DNA of 64,000 bases, from assembly GCA_029378245.1 (NCBI GenBank), contig JARKIF010000004.1:2356001-2420000 (forward strand). Direction: 5' to 3'. Positions 20,998 through 33,123 of the stretch are shown in pieces (position 1 is the first letter of the stretch; each line of letters starts with the position of its first letter). The notes beneath the pieces were generated by a model that ran no database searches, was not told the origin of the DNA, and saw only the letters and a list, made by a program, of their open reading frames with translations. The position numbers and the translations under genes were made by a program. The stretch is from Roridomyces roridus (Eukaryota > Basidiomycota > Agaricomycetes > Agaricales > Mycenaceae).

Positions 20998-23900
20998 TGT
21001 TTGAATTTCATAAAAAATTGTGAGCTTTATATCCAAAGTGCACGCATTATTATTATTCAAATTGTGCTCTTCAGCCCAACCTCAACCAAGATCGATAGTA
21101 AGCTACTAGTGTGTCTGACAGGTCCCCTGCTTAGTAACAATTTCACAGGCATCCAGGTCACTGCACCCAACAATTCCAAGGAAGTCCTTCCCAGTGACAT
21201 GGAAGTAGTGCTGGCCAAAAATCTGATACGGGAAAATATATTTTGAATATATTCAGGTGAATATGGATATGATACGACCTCTGGGGTCCAATCGGATATG
21301 AATACATCTGAATATTCTTACAATAAAATATGGATATGAATACGATATGCAGTGGGCATATTGAAATATACTCAGATACACCGGTCACTGGCAATCAGGC
21401 TCAAATCAGGCTCGGAGAGCACGGCAATCACAGGATTGATAATGGTCTTGATAATCGGCACCGGTGTCCCGCTTTGCTAACAGTGATTTGTTTGTGCAAA
21501 ATGCCTAAAACGGAAATTTGATCCGAATGCCGAGTGATCCTTGGTCCGAATACTTCTTCTCCATGAACTTGTTAGGTGCTGGTTGACACTACCATGGTGG
21601 AGAGTGTGTCAGCCAACATTGTGATGCAATGTTGGGCCAAGACACAACCAAGTGGGGGCCTGGACTGGGTGGTTCATGCAGGGTAGAATATATTTGAATA
21701 TATCCAAAATATATTTGTATCGTATTCACTGTGGTGAATACGAGACACTAGAAATATGATACGAGTGCGGCAAGGTGAATACAATATGGATATGAATACA
21801 ATATGGGATTTGGTGTATCATATTCGTCTTTAGCCAGCACTACATGGAAGTGTTTGCTCAGTTGATCATCAAGGATCACATCTGTCGGCAAACCATGCCA
21901 GTAAGATCTGCCGGGGGTGATCAATTATGCTGGGAAATGGGCTTCAACTGCCAGATGTATGCATGTGTGCCTTCACAATGATGCTGATATACTAATTCAT
22001 TATAATACTAGCCCTCCTCATACTACCCACCTTTCGGTCACTGTTCTGCTCAAAAGTAAAACTGTTGGAACCTGTCTGCTTGGTTTCATCAAAATCAGCC
22101 AAGACAAAGTGTTGGGAACGAGAAATGGCCTCGGTCCCATCAACGTCGACTGTGAAGAGGAGAAACTTGTTTTCAATGCACAACTTCAGAAAGTGCATGA
22201 GGATGGGCCATCCTTGGATACCAGCACAACATTCTTTGTTTCCCACCAGTCAAGGAGTCACTCAACATCCAAGGTTGATGACATGATGAAGGACCCAATT
22301 GGACCCTTGTCAAAATTCCCTGAAATTGTTTCTTCGGGCAATAATGAACATGGTCCCTTTCGAAGAATTCTAGGACACCTCAGAAAAGCACAGAGTTCTT
22401 CCAAGCTCCCAAACCCAGAGCTTTGGCTGGTGCATGAAAGCATTCTCCTTTACTGCCAGGGAAAATCTCGAAGAGCAAATCTGTTGAACTTGCTTGGGGA
22501 TCTCTGCCTACACTCTTATAAAGTGTTTCAATTTGGTGATGTTGATGCACTGAACCAAGCAGTCTGTGTATACAAGGATGCTTTACGTTATGCACCAGGA
22601 CATGATGTCTATGTTGCAGACTTGGGAACATCCTTGCTGATGCGGTATGAACGGCTTGGGAGATTGGAGGATATCAACGAGGCTATTGCCTCATTTGAAC
22701 AGTTTCTGGCTCTTGTTCAGCCCAATGATCCCAACAAAATTCTGGGGTTGCAGAAGCTTGGCATCTCACTTATATGGCGCTTCAAACATCTTGGTGCGCA
22801 AAGTGACCTGAACGACTCAGTGCAGTGGTTTGAGAATGCCATTGCTCTGGCTCCTGAAGGTCATCCAGAAAGGGCTGCAGCATCAGACAATCTTGGGATG
22901 TCACTGCTGAAGCGGTTTGGCGCCTGTGGTGAAATGCATGATCTGGACCAAGCTGTTCTTTGGGGTGAAACTGCTGTTAACCTCAGTCAGGATGGTGACA
23001 CATATAAACTATTCCGTTTGAATAATTTGGGAATTTCACTTTTGACTTGCTACGAACAGCTGGGGAATCTTCATGATCTTGATCAATCAGTAATGAGAAT
23101 AGAAGCTGCAGCTGCCTTGACTTCTGACAATGATCCAGAAAAACCTTCGAGGCTTAGTAACCTTGGGAATTCACTGCTTGCTCGCTTTCAACAGCTGGAA
23201 GATGTGAATGATCTGCACCAGTCAATCTTCATGAAGGAGAGGGCTATTGCCCTCACACAAGAGGGAAATCCAAGCCTTCCAACATTCCTTGACAATCTAG
23301 GAAACTCACTTTATGCATCATATGAGAAATTTGGCAACATCAATGATCTCACCAACTCCATAATCAAGCTGGAAGCTGCTATTGCACTCACTCCAGAAAC
23401 CCACACTCACAGGGCTGCAATGCTGCATAACCTTGGAAACTACCTACTAGCTCGTTATGAAGCACTGGGGGACCAACATGATATAGATGATGCAATAGAA
23501 AGAAAGAGTGCTGCTATTGCGCTCACACCAGATGGTGCACCGGACAAGGCTGCAATGCTCAATAACTTTGGGAGCTCGGTGCTTGCTCGTTTTGACCAAT
23601 TTGGATCCATTGCCGATCTTAATGAATCCATACGGATAAAGGAGGCTTCTATTGTACTCACTCCAGATGGGCATCCAGATAAGCCCTCCAGGTTGAATAA
23701 CCTTGGGAATGCACTTCTTGCGCGCTATGAACAAGTTGGTGACCTTCGGGATCTCCATGAGGCTGTGAAACAACAGGAGGCTGCTGTCCACTTGATTGCA
23801 GAACATGACTATTCAAAGTCAGCAGTGTCAGCACTTCTTCAAGATAACCTTGGGAATGCATTTCTCCGGCGCTTCCAGCGACTGCGTGATCCCAGTGACC

Positions 23901-26057
23901 TCGATCGGTCTGTATTAGCAAAGGAAGTGGCAGTTTCCCTGACCCCAGATGGCCATCCAAAGAAACCCTCCAGATTGACTAACATGGGTGTTTCACTTCG
24001 AATTCGGTATGAAGAACTCAAGAATATCCCCGATCTTGACAGATCTGTCGAGCAGCTGGCGGCTGCTGTTGCCCTTACCCCTGAGAGCCATCCAGATAGA
24101 CCTTCACGGCTAGATGCCCTCGGGAGTTCACTCTTTCGGCGCTATGAACACCTGAATTCACTGGATGATCTAGATACAGCAATACAGAACATGCAGAGTG
24201 CGGTAACCCTTATCCCAGAAACCCATCCCAAAAGGCCAATATTCCTCCTGAATCTTGGGATTCCACTTCTCAATCGCTTCCAGAAACTCCATGATCCCGA
24301 AGATTCTGTGCAACTAATATGTTATTTCACTTCAGCTGCCTGCTCCGCCACAGGCCCTGCATGTATCAGGTTTCAGGCCGCACAATACTGGGCAGGCCAT
24401 GCACATGCTCTGCATCATCCATCCCTGCTTCACGCATATGGCACCGCCATCCAACTCCTTCCTGAATTGGCCTGGTTGGGGTTAACTATTAGTGACCGCC
24501 ACCATTTGCTGTCTCAGGCAGGCCAGGTTGTGAGAGATGCTGCGGCTGCTGCAATATCAGCACATAAATACCAGATGGCAATTGAATGGTTAGATCAAGG
24601 TCGTTCAATTATTTGGAGCCAACTGCTCAACCTGCGAAGCCCAGTTGAAGAATTGAGGGAGAAATATTCTACCCTTGCAGATGAATTGGAAACACTCTCT
24701 GCCCTTCTAGACAGAATGAGCAATCCTAGCCATGTCTCTAGGGAAACCATGAAGCCGCCAACTCTTCAATTCACCGCAGAGAAAGCACATGAAATTGCAC
24801 TGAGGCGAAATCATATTCTAGAAAAAATAAGAGGGCTGGAAGGATTTGAAGGATTTTTCTCTCCAAAGAAAATTTCGGAGCTTTCACAGGCTGCAACCAA
24901 GGGTCCGATTGCCATTCTAAATGTCAGCCAATATGGGTGTGATGCCTTGATACTTCAGCCAGAGGTTCCCGACCTAGTCATCTATGTGCCACTGCAGCAG
25001 TTGACCATGACTCGAGTGGAACAGTTGGCTAAACAGCTGGTAACAATTGTAGGGGGACCTGGTCGCAATGACAGACTCGGGGGATCTCGTGAAGGCCATC
25101 TGGATCCAGATGCTCAATTCTGTGAGATTCTCTTGGAACTATGGCTTAAAATTGTGTGCCCAGTTCTTGATGTGCTGAAAAATCATGTACGTTATTTCAT
25201 TTGAAAGTGTAGATTGTTGAGCTGACGAGACCTCTATGTAGTCTCCCAAACCATCACCGGAGAGAGGCTTAGCACATGTTTGGTGGTGCCCAACTGGACC
25301 CTTAGCATTTCTCCCCATCCACGCGGCAGGCATGTATGGCCCCGATGAACCCTTTGGTTCCAAATTATGAGACCATCTCATTTCATCCTACACACCATCA
25401 TTGTCCGCTTTGATTCAATCTTTACGTTCACAATCTAGTCCAAGCAAAGACCTCCAACTCCTGGCTGTCACTCAACCCACTGCTGAAAATCAGGACTATA
25501 TCCCGGGAACAAAGGATGAAGTCAGAAACATCAAGCAGCAAGTCAACGGAAAAACCTCAGTTCTGTGGTTGAATGAAGAAATGGCAACAATTCAGAATGT
25601 TGAGACGGGGATACAAGAGTCCAGATGGGTTCACTTTGCTTGCCATGGTGTGCAAAGTGCCTCCAATCCCACAGATAGTGCCCTCCTCCTAGCTGGCAGT
25701 TCGCGATTGACACTCTCAGACATCATCAAACTCTCGCTCCCCAACGCTGACCTAGCCTTTTTATCTGCATGTCAAACAGCCACTGGGTCCCAAGAACTCC
25801 AGGATGAATCGGTTCATCTTGCAGCTGGGATGATGTTAGCAGGATATCGAGGCGTTATTGGAACGATGTGGTCTATCAGGGATCAAGATGCTCCGCAAGT
25901 TGCTGCAGATGTCTACAGTCATCTGTTCAAGATATCGCCGCCGGAATCAACCAAGGCTGCCGAGGCACTGCATCTAGCTGTCCGGAAACTTCAAGAGAAG
26001 CTTGGTGCCAACAACTCGTTTCGGCGTTGGGTGCCTTTCATACATTTCGGGGTTTGA
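20998..26057 (+). pseudogene. C2-TPR-CHAT protein gene, disrupted by a MITE and an in-frame TGA
   Basis: The N-terminal C2-like domain starts around 21019 (ELYIQSA) and continues from 21149 (IQVTAPNN...SDMEVF). A 637-bp hAT MITE splits this coding exon at 21206-21842; without it the frame runs on as AQLIIKDHICRQTM to 21954, then an intron, then HLSVTVLLKSK. The long exon (to 25186) encodes about 15 fungal TPR-like units with DLDQSV, LGNSLLARFEQ-type and ALTPEGHP motifs. After an intron (25187-25241) the CHAT domain begins with WWCPTGPLAFLPIHAAG, then a TGA at 25368-25370 sits where relatives read Ser, followed in frame by SSYTPSLSALIQ, HFACHGVQ (catalytic His) and LSACQTATG (catalytic Cys). 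CHAT domains are caspase-like proteases; in fungi such proteins are candidate cell-death or immunity factors. No upstream ATG was identified. Confidence 0.75.
21206..21842. mobile_element. hAT-type MITE inserted in the C2 exon
   Basis: The 8-bp duplication CATGGAAG flanks it at 21198-21205 and 21843-21850. The terminal inverted repeats are TAGTGCTGGCCAAA and its complement with one mismatch. The AT-rich interior repeats GAATATGGATATGAATAC-like motifs. An 8-bp duplication plus TAGTG termini is typical of hAT elements. No transposase is encoded. Confidence 0.85.
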
Positions 26058-26464
26058 GGGGAGAGGTAGGAGAGTCTCAGTGAAGAAAACCTTTTATATA
26101 ACCAAATAAAATGCAATGAAATGACACTGGCATGAGAATTCAACCTCAATTAAGGAGTAACAACAAAGGAAGGACCGAGGCACCGCTCGGCGGTTTCTAG
26201 ATGAGTTGAGTTGCACAAGTCGAGACACACAGCACGCCAGCGCATGTACAAGCAATGCACAAGTAGAATTCTCAGTGAGAGGAGTAAAGATGAGAAGGTC
26301 TAGAACACTTCCAACCCTTGGATTACTCATGTAAAAGATCAACTCGACTGGGACAATTCGGTAAGATTACAGTAATACATTTGGGGCAGATACAACAACA
26401 AGATTCGCAAGATACATTATGATGGGTGAGCAGAGAACTTTTCCAAGATATCAGCAGTCAAGAT

Positions 26465-28209
26465 TCAACGTTCAACTTGCGTTGAACGTTCACCCCGAAC
26501 CCGATCAGCACGGAACTGCCGCAGCATAAGATAAATCAGCTCCTCCGTAATCTCCTTGTCGGTCGGCGGTTCATACTCTCCAGCCTGCTCGAAGGCCTCC
26601 GGCGTGAGCACGACGTCGTACTCTTTTTCAAACTGCCGCCGAACCAGGTCGCCCATGACGGACCGTCCCGAAGGGAACTGTTCAAAGTGGCGGATGGCCA
26701 AGGCGCACATCATGTATATTGCCGAGAGGTCGCCGGTTGCCATTGCTCGTTTGCGGGCGATGTGGAAGTGGATGTGGGTGGGGTCTGTGACGAAGTGAGT
26801 TTTGAAGCCGGTGACATGGTATATGAAACGTACCGCGCTGTGAGATGTCGAATACAAGTGGGATCGCGCGTCCGGGCGTGATGTCGAACTGTATATCCAA
26901 TTTAGCGATGGCAGGTCGTGGTATCAAGACTTAGGAACTCACATGGTAAGAAGAGAGTAGCGACACGAGCTCGGGTTTGCTGAGATGCCAAATTTGACGC
27001 CATAGAGCCGGGGATCTGACATAACCGTTGGCCGGCGCCGGACAACCGATGAACGTCGGGGTGGCGTCAGGCTTGTCGGAGTTTTCCTTCTCGCAAACTT
27101 TCTTGTGCGCTGACGCGTCTTTCTCTTGGCACTCGCTGTCGGTTTAAGTCAGGTCAACCTCGAGTATATGGAGACGACAGAGAGTATGCACCTGCTGCAA
27201 TAGAGAACAACCTGGCAGCGAGTGCACCACTTGAAATTGTCATTCAACTTTTTATGACACGCCTTGCACCGCTCCGAGTTGTCGAACAAATTCTTGAATC
27301 GCAGGGAGTCGACTTGAGGCGACTTGGCGCCTCCATCGGGCTTTTTTTCTTCGCTTGCTTTGGGAACCTCATCGCGAGGCTTGGGAGAAGCGTTGGTGGG
27401 GAACTCCGTCTTCTACACTCGTTGATCAGTTCATGAAAGAGGAGGAGTGAGTGAAGTGCGACGTACGTAGGCCTGCAGGATGCCGATGAGAGTCGATACG
27501 ATGCAAAAGGTGCGGGAAAGCTCCGCCGTTTTGAGCGATGCCTTCAAGGTTTCAGGTGCGTCCGGCGAGCATTTGTATTGGTGATCGACCGCGGGATGCG
27601 TGTACTCGAAAATCTCAAGGGAAGCAAGGTTTCGGGTGGGGCTGCGCGCAAGGATCTGCTTGAGCTAAACATGCCAGAGTCAAAGCGTGAAATCCGAGTA
27701 GAATGTACAACGCACCAAATTGATGAGATTATACTCGCCATCGCCGGTTAGGCCTTCGATCCTGAGCTCCGGACAGTCCAAGCGACTGCTCTCTCGAGGA
27801 CAGGCGCACGAGCCGCGGTACAGTCCCTCCAGAATGAGCTCCCTCTTTTTCACGACGCTCAAGGCTTTCCAATTCGCCTCAAAGTTACAATTTCGAGCTG
27901 TTCCTTCGCGAGGGAGACGAGGACGATTTCCTCACGAACGAGCGCGTCGAGAATCCGGCCGATATCAGGACTGACCGCGTCGAAGCCGTGGTCGTGGCAG
28001 CATTGGCTCTTGGCTTGCTTACCCGACTTTTCAGCAGTCGGGGTGGAGCCCGACGAGTACTTGAGTTCGAGCTCTTCCTCAAGCCGTGCGTTCCAAGCGA
28101 CTTTGTCGGTGTGCTTGTTGGGAGGAGGAGGGCGAGCCTGCGTCGCTGGTGCATCTGGCTGCGGATCGGGACGAAGCACCTGTCCGAGTCGTTTCAAGGG
28201 AGTGGACAT
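26465..28209 (-). pseudogene. MYND-type zinc-finger protein, copy 2, with a 1-bp frameshift
   Basis: Paralog of the 13320-15017 gene in opposite orientation with the same intron positions. Start at 28209 (MSTPLKRLGQ); the MYND finger is intact (CKACHKK, WCTRCQVVLYCS, SECQEKDASAH, KVCEK), as is the C-terminal block (IARKRAMATGDLSAIYMM). Relative to copy 1 one base is missing near 27892: copy 1 reads CTCGAGCATTG where copy 2 reads CTCGAAATTG. That shifts the frame after KEQLEI; the original frame resumes at SVVKKRELILEGLYRG. If this base is a sequencing error the gene would be intact. The 5' flank is also shared, including a tandemly doubled 25-bp segment with GATCATATGATC at about 28630-28680. 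Confidence 0.7.
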
Positions 28210-28972
28210 CGTGGCTTGTGGAGGCTGTTTTGGGACGAGACGAGCGGAGGGCACTTTCGTCTTGCTGGCACGAAGGAAGGAGGAAGAAAAAGAAGCAGAC
28301 GGAGTCTCCCGAACAAGAGGCAGCAGATCAAGTGATCCGTGACACACTAGTGATAGCTCCGGATGTGTGTGATGTCATACTAGAATCCACAAAGGGTTGA
28401 GAGAGGCATGACAAGGTCGGTGGGACTAGTATCAAGTCAAAAGAGATGGGTTTAGACTGGGTGGAGAGCAAAAGTAGACAGAGGCAACCATGGGCAGACG
28501 TCGGCAAGGCACGGAGTTAACGGCGCTCACGGAGGTAACTCTCAATTTGGAAGTCGGGGTCCATCACTCGACATCAATCAGTGTCGAGCATCAATTGATC
28601 TGCGGCCTCTTGCTCCCGAAGCATTCACAGTTGATTCACAGGATCATATGATCTGTTGATTCACAGGATCATATGATCTGATCATCCTGGGACTCTAGAT
28701 CTGTTTCTGAGGGCGCCTGCTTGAATCGCCAGTAGTATTCCCCTCCTCTGTAAATGTCCTTTGTACCCGTTATAATTAGTACGTGCATGAGAGACAAAGA
28801 TGCGAGAGGCCTTGGCTAGCACCTTGCTCTGAATCGAACGGAAATCCAACTTAGTCACGCCAGCGCACCGTACAATATACTCGTACACACTACTAACGGC
28901 AATAAATACGCCATTACTTTTTTGTCCTCTCTCGCTCGGGGGTATACAGAGTAAATCAAGCACCAACCAACC
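28210..28972. other. Intergenic with duplicated promoter motif
   Basis: Starts with the 5' flank shared with MYND copy 1, then about 300 bp unique to this copy, then the doubled CATTCACAGTTGATTCACAGG-type segment with two GATCATATGATC palindromes, then the 3' flank of the transporter gene. Confidence 0.5.
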
Positions 28973-31137
28973 TCAAGGCAACCGCGGCTCATGCGCAGGC
29001 TCAAACCCCACCGTCTGCGGACTCGGTCCAGGACTCACATCCCCATACCCCCCATGCCCGTACCCCAAACTCACATTACTCGCACTCGCACCTGGCGCCG
29101 TAAACGCATACGGGCTCGCACTCGGGCTGCCCGCATGATACGCGGACATCCCGATATCCTCCCCACCTGCGAATCTTCCGCCTCCAACAAACTCATCCCC
29201 CTGCCCCCGTTGTCGCGGCAACAACTTGGAACCAGCGGGAGCGCCCGTAACACCAAACGCCTGCCCGAAATCAAGTTTCCTACCCTCTCCTGAACGGTGG
29301 TGGTTCGGGTGTGTGATGCCGAGGAAGTAGTACCGCAGGGAGCCGTAGATCTCCATGGCAAAGTCCACTGTCGCGTGTCAGTAAGTAAGTAATTGGGATG
29401 AGAGAGAGGTTCAGGTGGGCTGACTGTAGTTTATCCTACGTGAGTCCAGTTAGCGTTGTGTTGATGGAGGGAAAAAGAAGCAAGCTACTCACGAATCCCA
29501 CAACGGCCTCCAAATACTCGTCGACTTGCCGGGTACACGATATTCCGCGGGAGTGTACGCCCACCACATGGCAATCGCGAAGAAGACCATCTATGGAGCG
29601 GTGCGTTAGTTCTCGTGATTGAACGCAACCGAAACGAAACAACGCACCTCAATGCAAATAGCCAACGCATTCAACCCATCAGCGATATTCGTCTCGGTCC
29701 AAAATTTCGTGCCTGCACACAGAAATAACAAACCATCAGCCATCATGGTGAACGAACGAACGAGACGCAAAAAGGCCGCACGCACCGTGAATAACCCATC
29801 CCTCGAGCATCGAGAACTATATAAATCGTCAGGTGGGTAGGAAATGAAATGACCGCTTGAATCTGAAGCAGGAAAAGGAGGGCGGGAGGACACGTACGAC
29901 GAAACTCTGATAAAACGTAGCCATCACAATCAACTTGATGACCAAAAACTTGGCGAGCGGACGTCGGCCTTTGAGCTCGTCGCGCATGAGGCCGAAAAAG
30001 ATGAGGAGGCCGTAGAGGGCGATGCTGTTCATGGAGTTGATTTGTATGTGGGGAGAGGATAGGGAGGGAGGGAGAGAGACCCACGAGATACTAATAAAAT
30101 CGATGATACTCAGATACACGCTTGCGAATTGCAAGTTCCAGGCTTGAGATTCGCAGAGGACATCGAAGGCTTGGCAGATGATGCCAGCGATGGAGATGGC
30201 TTTGCGCAGGGTCAGCGTGGGTTTGGCGGCGATGGAGGGCAGGGGGAGATGTACTCACCGGGTCGCACGATGACATATTGCATCACAGACCACTGTGTCC
30301 TTCAGTCAAAAGGCTAGAATGAAGCAACCAGACGAGACACGCACCTTGACTGTATACATGAAATAGGCCTTCGTAGGCCGGTACCGCCAGCAGCAAAACG
30401 GTATCGGGAGCGGGCGCTTGTCTTTCCGGGCTAGGGCGTTGTCGGTAGAGTGGTCGTGCGCCGTGGCTGAGACGTATTCGATGATGAGCATTCTGTGGAT
30501 TGAATGTCGGTGGGAAGGGGAGGCAGGGGAAGAGGGGGCGTACAGGAAGGCGCTGATGGTGATGGCTTCGTAGGCTGTACGTCGAGCGAGTGAGCGGATT
30601 GAAGGGGAAGGGGGAGCAGGTGACGCACCGACGTATATCAGCGAGTAGTATGTGTAGCTCCGGAAGTAGCGGTAGGAAAAGAAGGAGATGACCGCGTAGA
30701 CGGGTGGCATGTATAATATGCGGATACTGCGTCGGGGTCTCGTCATACATCGGCGACGGAACAGAAAAGAGGGCACACACATTTGTCGCTGCTCTCGGGG
30801 GACGTTATAGTTCCTGTCCCGGTCGAGATCAGCAGGCGGGCACACACGGAATTCGGCGTGAGACGCACCGGCAGTGCTGCAGCACAGAGAAGCAGGTGAG
30901 GATGACCGTCTGGGAGCTCGTCAATCATCGGGGAGAGGCGAGAGGGAGAACGACGTGCGAGGAGGGCGCAGCCGCCTGCGATGGCCCATCCGATTCTGGC
31001 TACATTCAATGCCCCACTTCGGACCCCTACAAAGAGCCACGGACGCACCGGTGCTGGTCCCAGTCTATCCCTCCGTTTGGATTCCAGAAGTTCGACTGGT
31101 CGATTTCGGCGGCGTTGTCGGAGGGACAGGTGGGCAT
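28973..31137 (-). CDS. Organic solute transporter alpha-like (OST-alpha/TMEM184, DUF300) membrane protein
   Basis: Start at 31137 (MPTCPSDNAAEIDQ). Around ten short introns; one probably uses a GC donor near 30947. Family landmarks in order: IGWAIAGGCALL; TVILTCFSVLQHCR; NYNVPREQRQ; RILYMPPVYAVISFFSYRYF; AYEAITISAFL and MLIIEYV; KRPLPIPFCCWRYRPTKAYF; WSVMQYVIVRP; GIICQAFDVLC; IDFISIS; ALYGLLIFFGLM; LIVMATFYQSF; TKFWTETNIADGLNALAICIE; YRVPGKSTSIWRPL; and DFAMEIYGSLRYYFLG. The cytosolic tail is Gly/Ser-rich and ends PAHEPRLP. Seven transmembrane helices are expected. Fungal members locate to endomembranes or plasma membrane; substrate is unknown. No lesion noticed. Confidence 0.8.
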
Positions 31138-31668
31138 CGTGAGGGAGAGGGAGCGGGTGAAAAAGCGGAAGAGAGAGCTGTCGTTAGTTACGTGATCAGT
31201 GATTGCCGATCCCCTCTTCTTGCCGTTACCCACCACCACCACTCCACCTTTCAAATAGGCTCTCCTCGACTCTTTTGGCGACCTGAACCCACGCTATCAC
31301 CCCCGTATCTCCTTGGCCACAGCCAACATCCACAGATGCGGGAAATCATGGAGACGTCTACACCCGGTGCACATCCGCAGTGTACATCACAGACGAGTAA
31401 AAACCGTACTATGCCTTCGGTCTGACCGGTGACCGGTGACCGTCAGATACTACATCCGAGCAACCCGGGTTACCCGACTCCTCCGTGTATATATCAGCAT
31501 ATCATGATTGATTCGGTGAGTGAGGCTCGCCCCGCTCCGCTCCCATTATTCTGATGGTCATTCAATATTCAATGGCGGCGCCCATCCCAGGCCTGATTCT
31601 TCAGCTGAACAGCGTCCTTTCGAAACGCTCTTGGGAGTCATCGCATGTGAGTGTGAATGATAGGAGGT

Positions 31669-31728
31669 CCCCGTTCGACTCGGGTCCGATTCCTCTAGCT
31701 CTGGTGCAACGGAGAATGTTGTTTTTCT
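31669..31728 (+). repeat. tRNA-derived (Pol III) repeat copy
   Basis: Core CCCCGTTCGACTCGGG with a T run at about 31722. Confidence 0.45.
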
Positions 31729-31857
31729 TCTGCCATCGCCACCGCCCGGCTGTCCATTATAGATTCGTGTCCGTTCCCGATGCACCCTTATTTACCGTTC
31801 ACACCAGGTCACTGCTACCGCCCGCGGGCGACCGTCGCCTCCCGCCCCCTCGGTGTA

Positions 31858-31927
31858 GCCCCGTTCAATTCGGGCATGAGCCTTATGTACGAGGTATAAT
31901 GGACAAGTCTACTCCGAACATTTTTTT
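31858..31927 (+). repeat. tRNA-derived (Pol III) repeat copy
   Basis: Core CCCCGTTCAATTCGGG followed about 45 nt later by a run of Ts ending at 31927. Confidence 0.45.
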
Positions 31928-32207
31928 CGCATTGCCTTTTTTCCCCTGCGAATTCCTTTTCTCACGACTGACGACTTTTCCAGGTTGCATGCCCGCCGTC
32001 GTCCTGCGCTAACTATCTATCTACTTCCTCCCTTGGCATCAATTGCTTTCTTCCGCGCACGCTGATATCTCGCATCTGCGATTTATTTGTTCAGGTTCGC
32101 GTCAGCTCACAACTGGCAAGACACCCACCCCAAACGGACGCTCGGTAGCGCGCGGCGTGTACCTCCCACTGATGGATCATCACCGTCCGTGCTTATGACG
32201 CAGGAGG

Positions 32208-32262
32208 TCCCCGTTCGACTCGGGTTCGAGCCCTGAATTGTTCTCCAGAGCGCTTTTTTTTA
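32208..32262 (+). repeat. tRNA-derived (Pol III) repeat copy
   Basis: Core CCCCGTTCGACTCGGG and a run of Ts around 32255-32262. Confidence 0.5.
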
Positions 32263-32397
32263 CTCTAAAATTTCAGCATTTTTTTTGGCAGTTGTAAGCA
32301 TGTCCTCGCAATTCATTTACTCATCCACTTCATCCCCACATTTCCCGCCCAACGAGACCTACTTACTAGTACATCAGGGGGCTACCACCCTTGTGTT

Positions 32398-32425
32398 GGC
32401 CCGTTCGACCCGGGCATGAGCCCCA
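32398..32425 (+). repeat. tRNA-derived repeat fragment
   Basis: Core CCCGTTCGACCCGGGCATGAG, close to the 31858 copy; no T run follows. Confidence 0.4.
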
Positions 32426-32519
32426 TGATCGGGGCATGTTGGCTGCTTCGCCATCTTTTGCAGTGGCGTTCGCAGCATCATCTATCCTCTGCACCCTGGT
32501 GTTGTCGTTGGAAACTGGC

Positions 32520-32924
32520 GGGCTGATTATATGAAGAGTCGCGGTGTGGTGTGGAGAATGCCAAGTTCCTCCAATGACAAAAGCCCTCAATGTGGTGTGT
32601 TCTGTGGAGGGGACCGATGCAATGAATATTTCCCGGACAACCTCGTCCGGGAGTCAACGAACGGGAGACACTAACGCGAGGTGCACGTGAATGAATTTGT
32701 TTAGTTGTTTGCGCTTGGTAGTGAGCTCATTGAGTTGGGCCTGCCATTGGGTGATTTCCTGGGTCAAAAAACTCGGCTTCCTGAGGACCGATCAGAAAGT
32801 CGCGCACACGTGCGCATTCGGCGTCAGACAGCACGTCGTTGGTGTACAGTAAATCCTTGGAAGGGAGATTCAATGTCTCTCCATGCTCGTTGAAGATGAG
32901 TAAGTGCTGGAGAGGCTGCTCCAA
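32520..32924 (-). pseudogene. F-box protein relic (N-terminal part)
   Basis: The minus strand reads LLYTNDVLSDAECARVRDFL, then after a one-base shift in a T run (near 32770) LTQEITQWQAQLNELTTKR and FIHVHLALVSPVR, then TGA where relatives have Arg (CGA to TGA), then LPDEVVREIF, and after another shift HWRNLAFSTP. This is the usual Agaricomycete layout of a coiled coil followed by an F-box. At least two frameshifts and one stop make it dead. The remaining C-terminal repeats are absent, replaced by tRNA-derived repeats. Confidence 0.65.
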
Positions 32925-33123
32925 GGAGTCTGTGGTGGTGGTTAGCGGTAAGAAGTAGCGTCACTGATCCGAGCAGTTCGCGACAAGTGACTTGTGATCA
33001 GCTTCGCCGATTACCTCATCCAGGGCAGTGTCTGTCAGTCCATAAATACTTCTGCCACGTCAGGACCTCTCTTATCCTCTCACCTACACCACACCCCATC
33101 CAATGTCTATACCAATGGCTGAA

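Larger units (their letters stand above)
31138..32519. other. Intergenic rich in tRNA-derived repeats
   Basis: Left part should hold the transporter promoter. From 31660 on, four tRNA-derived repeat copies follow each other at 200-300 bp spacing (listed separately). No protein gene seen. Confidence 0.5.
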
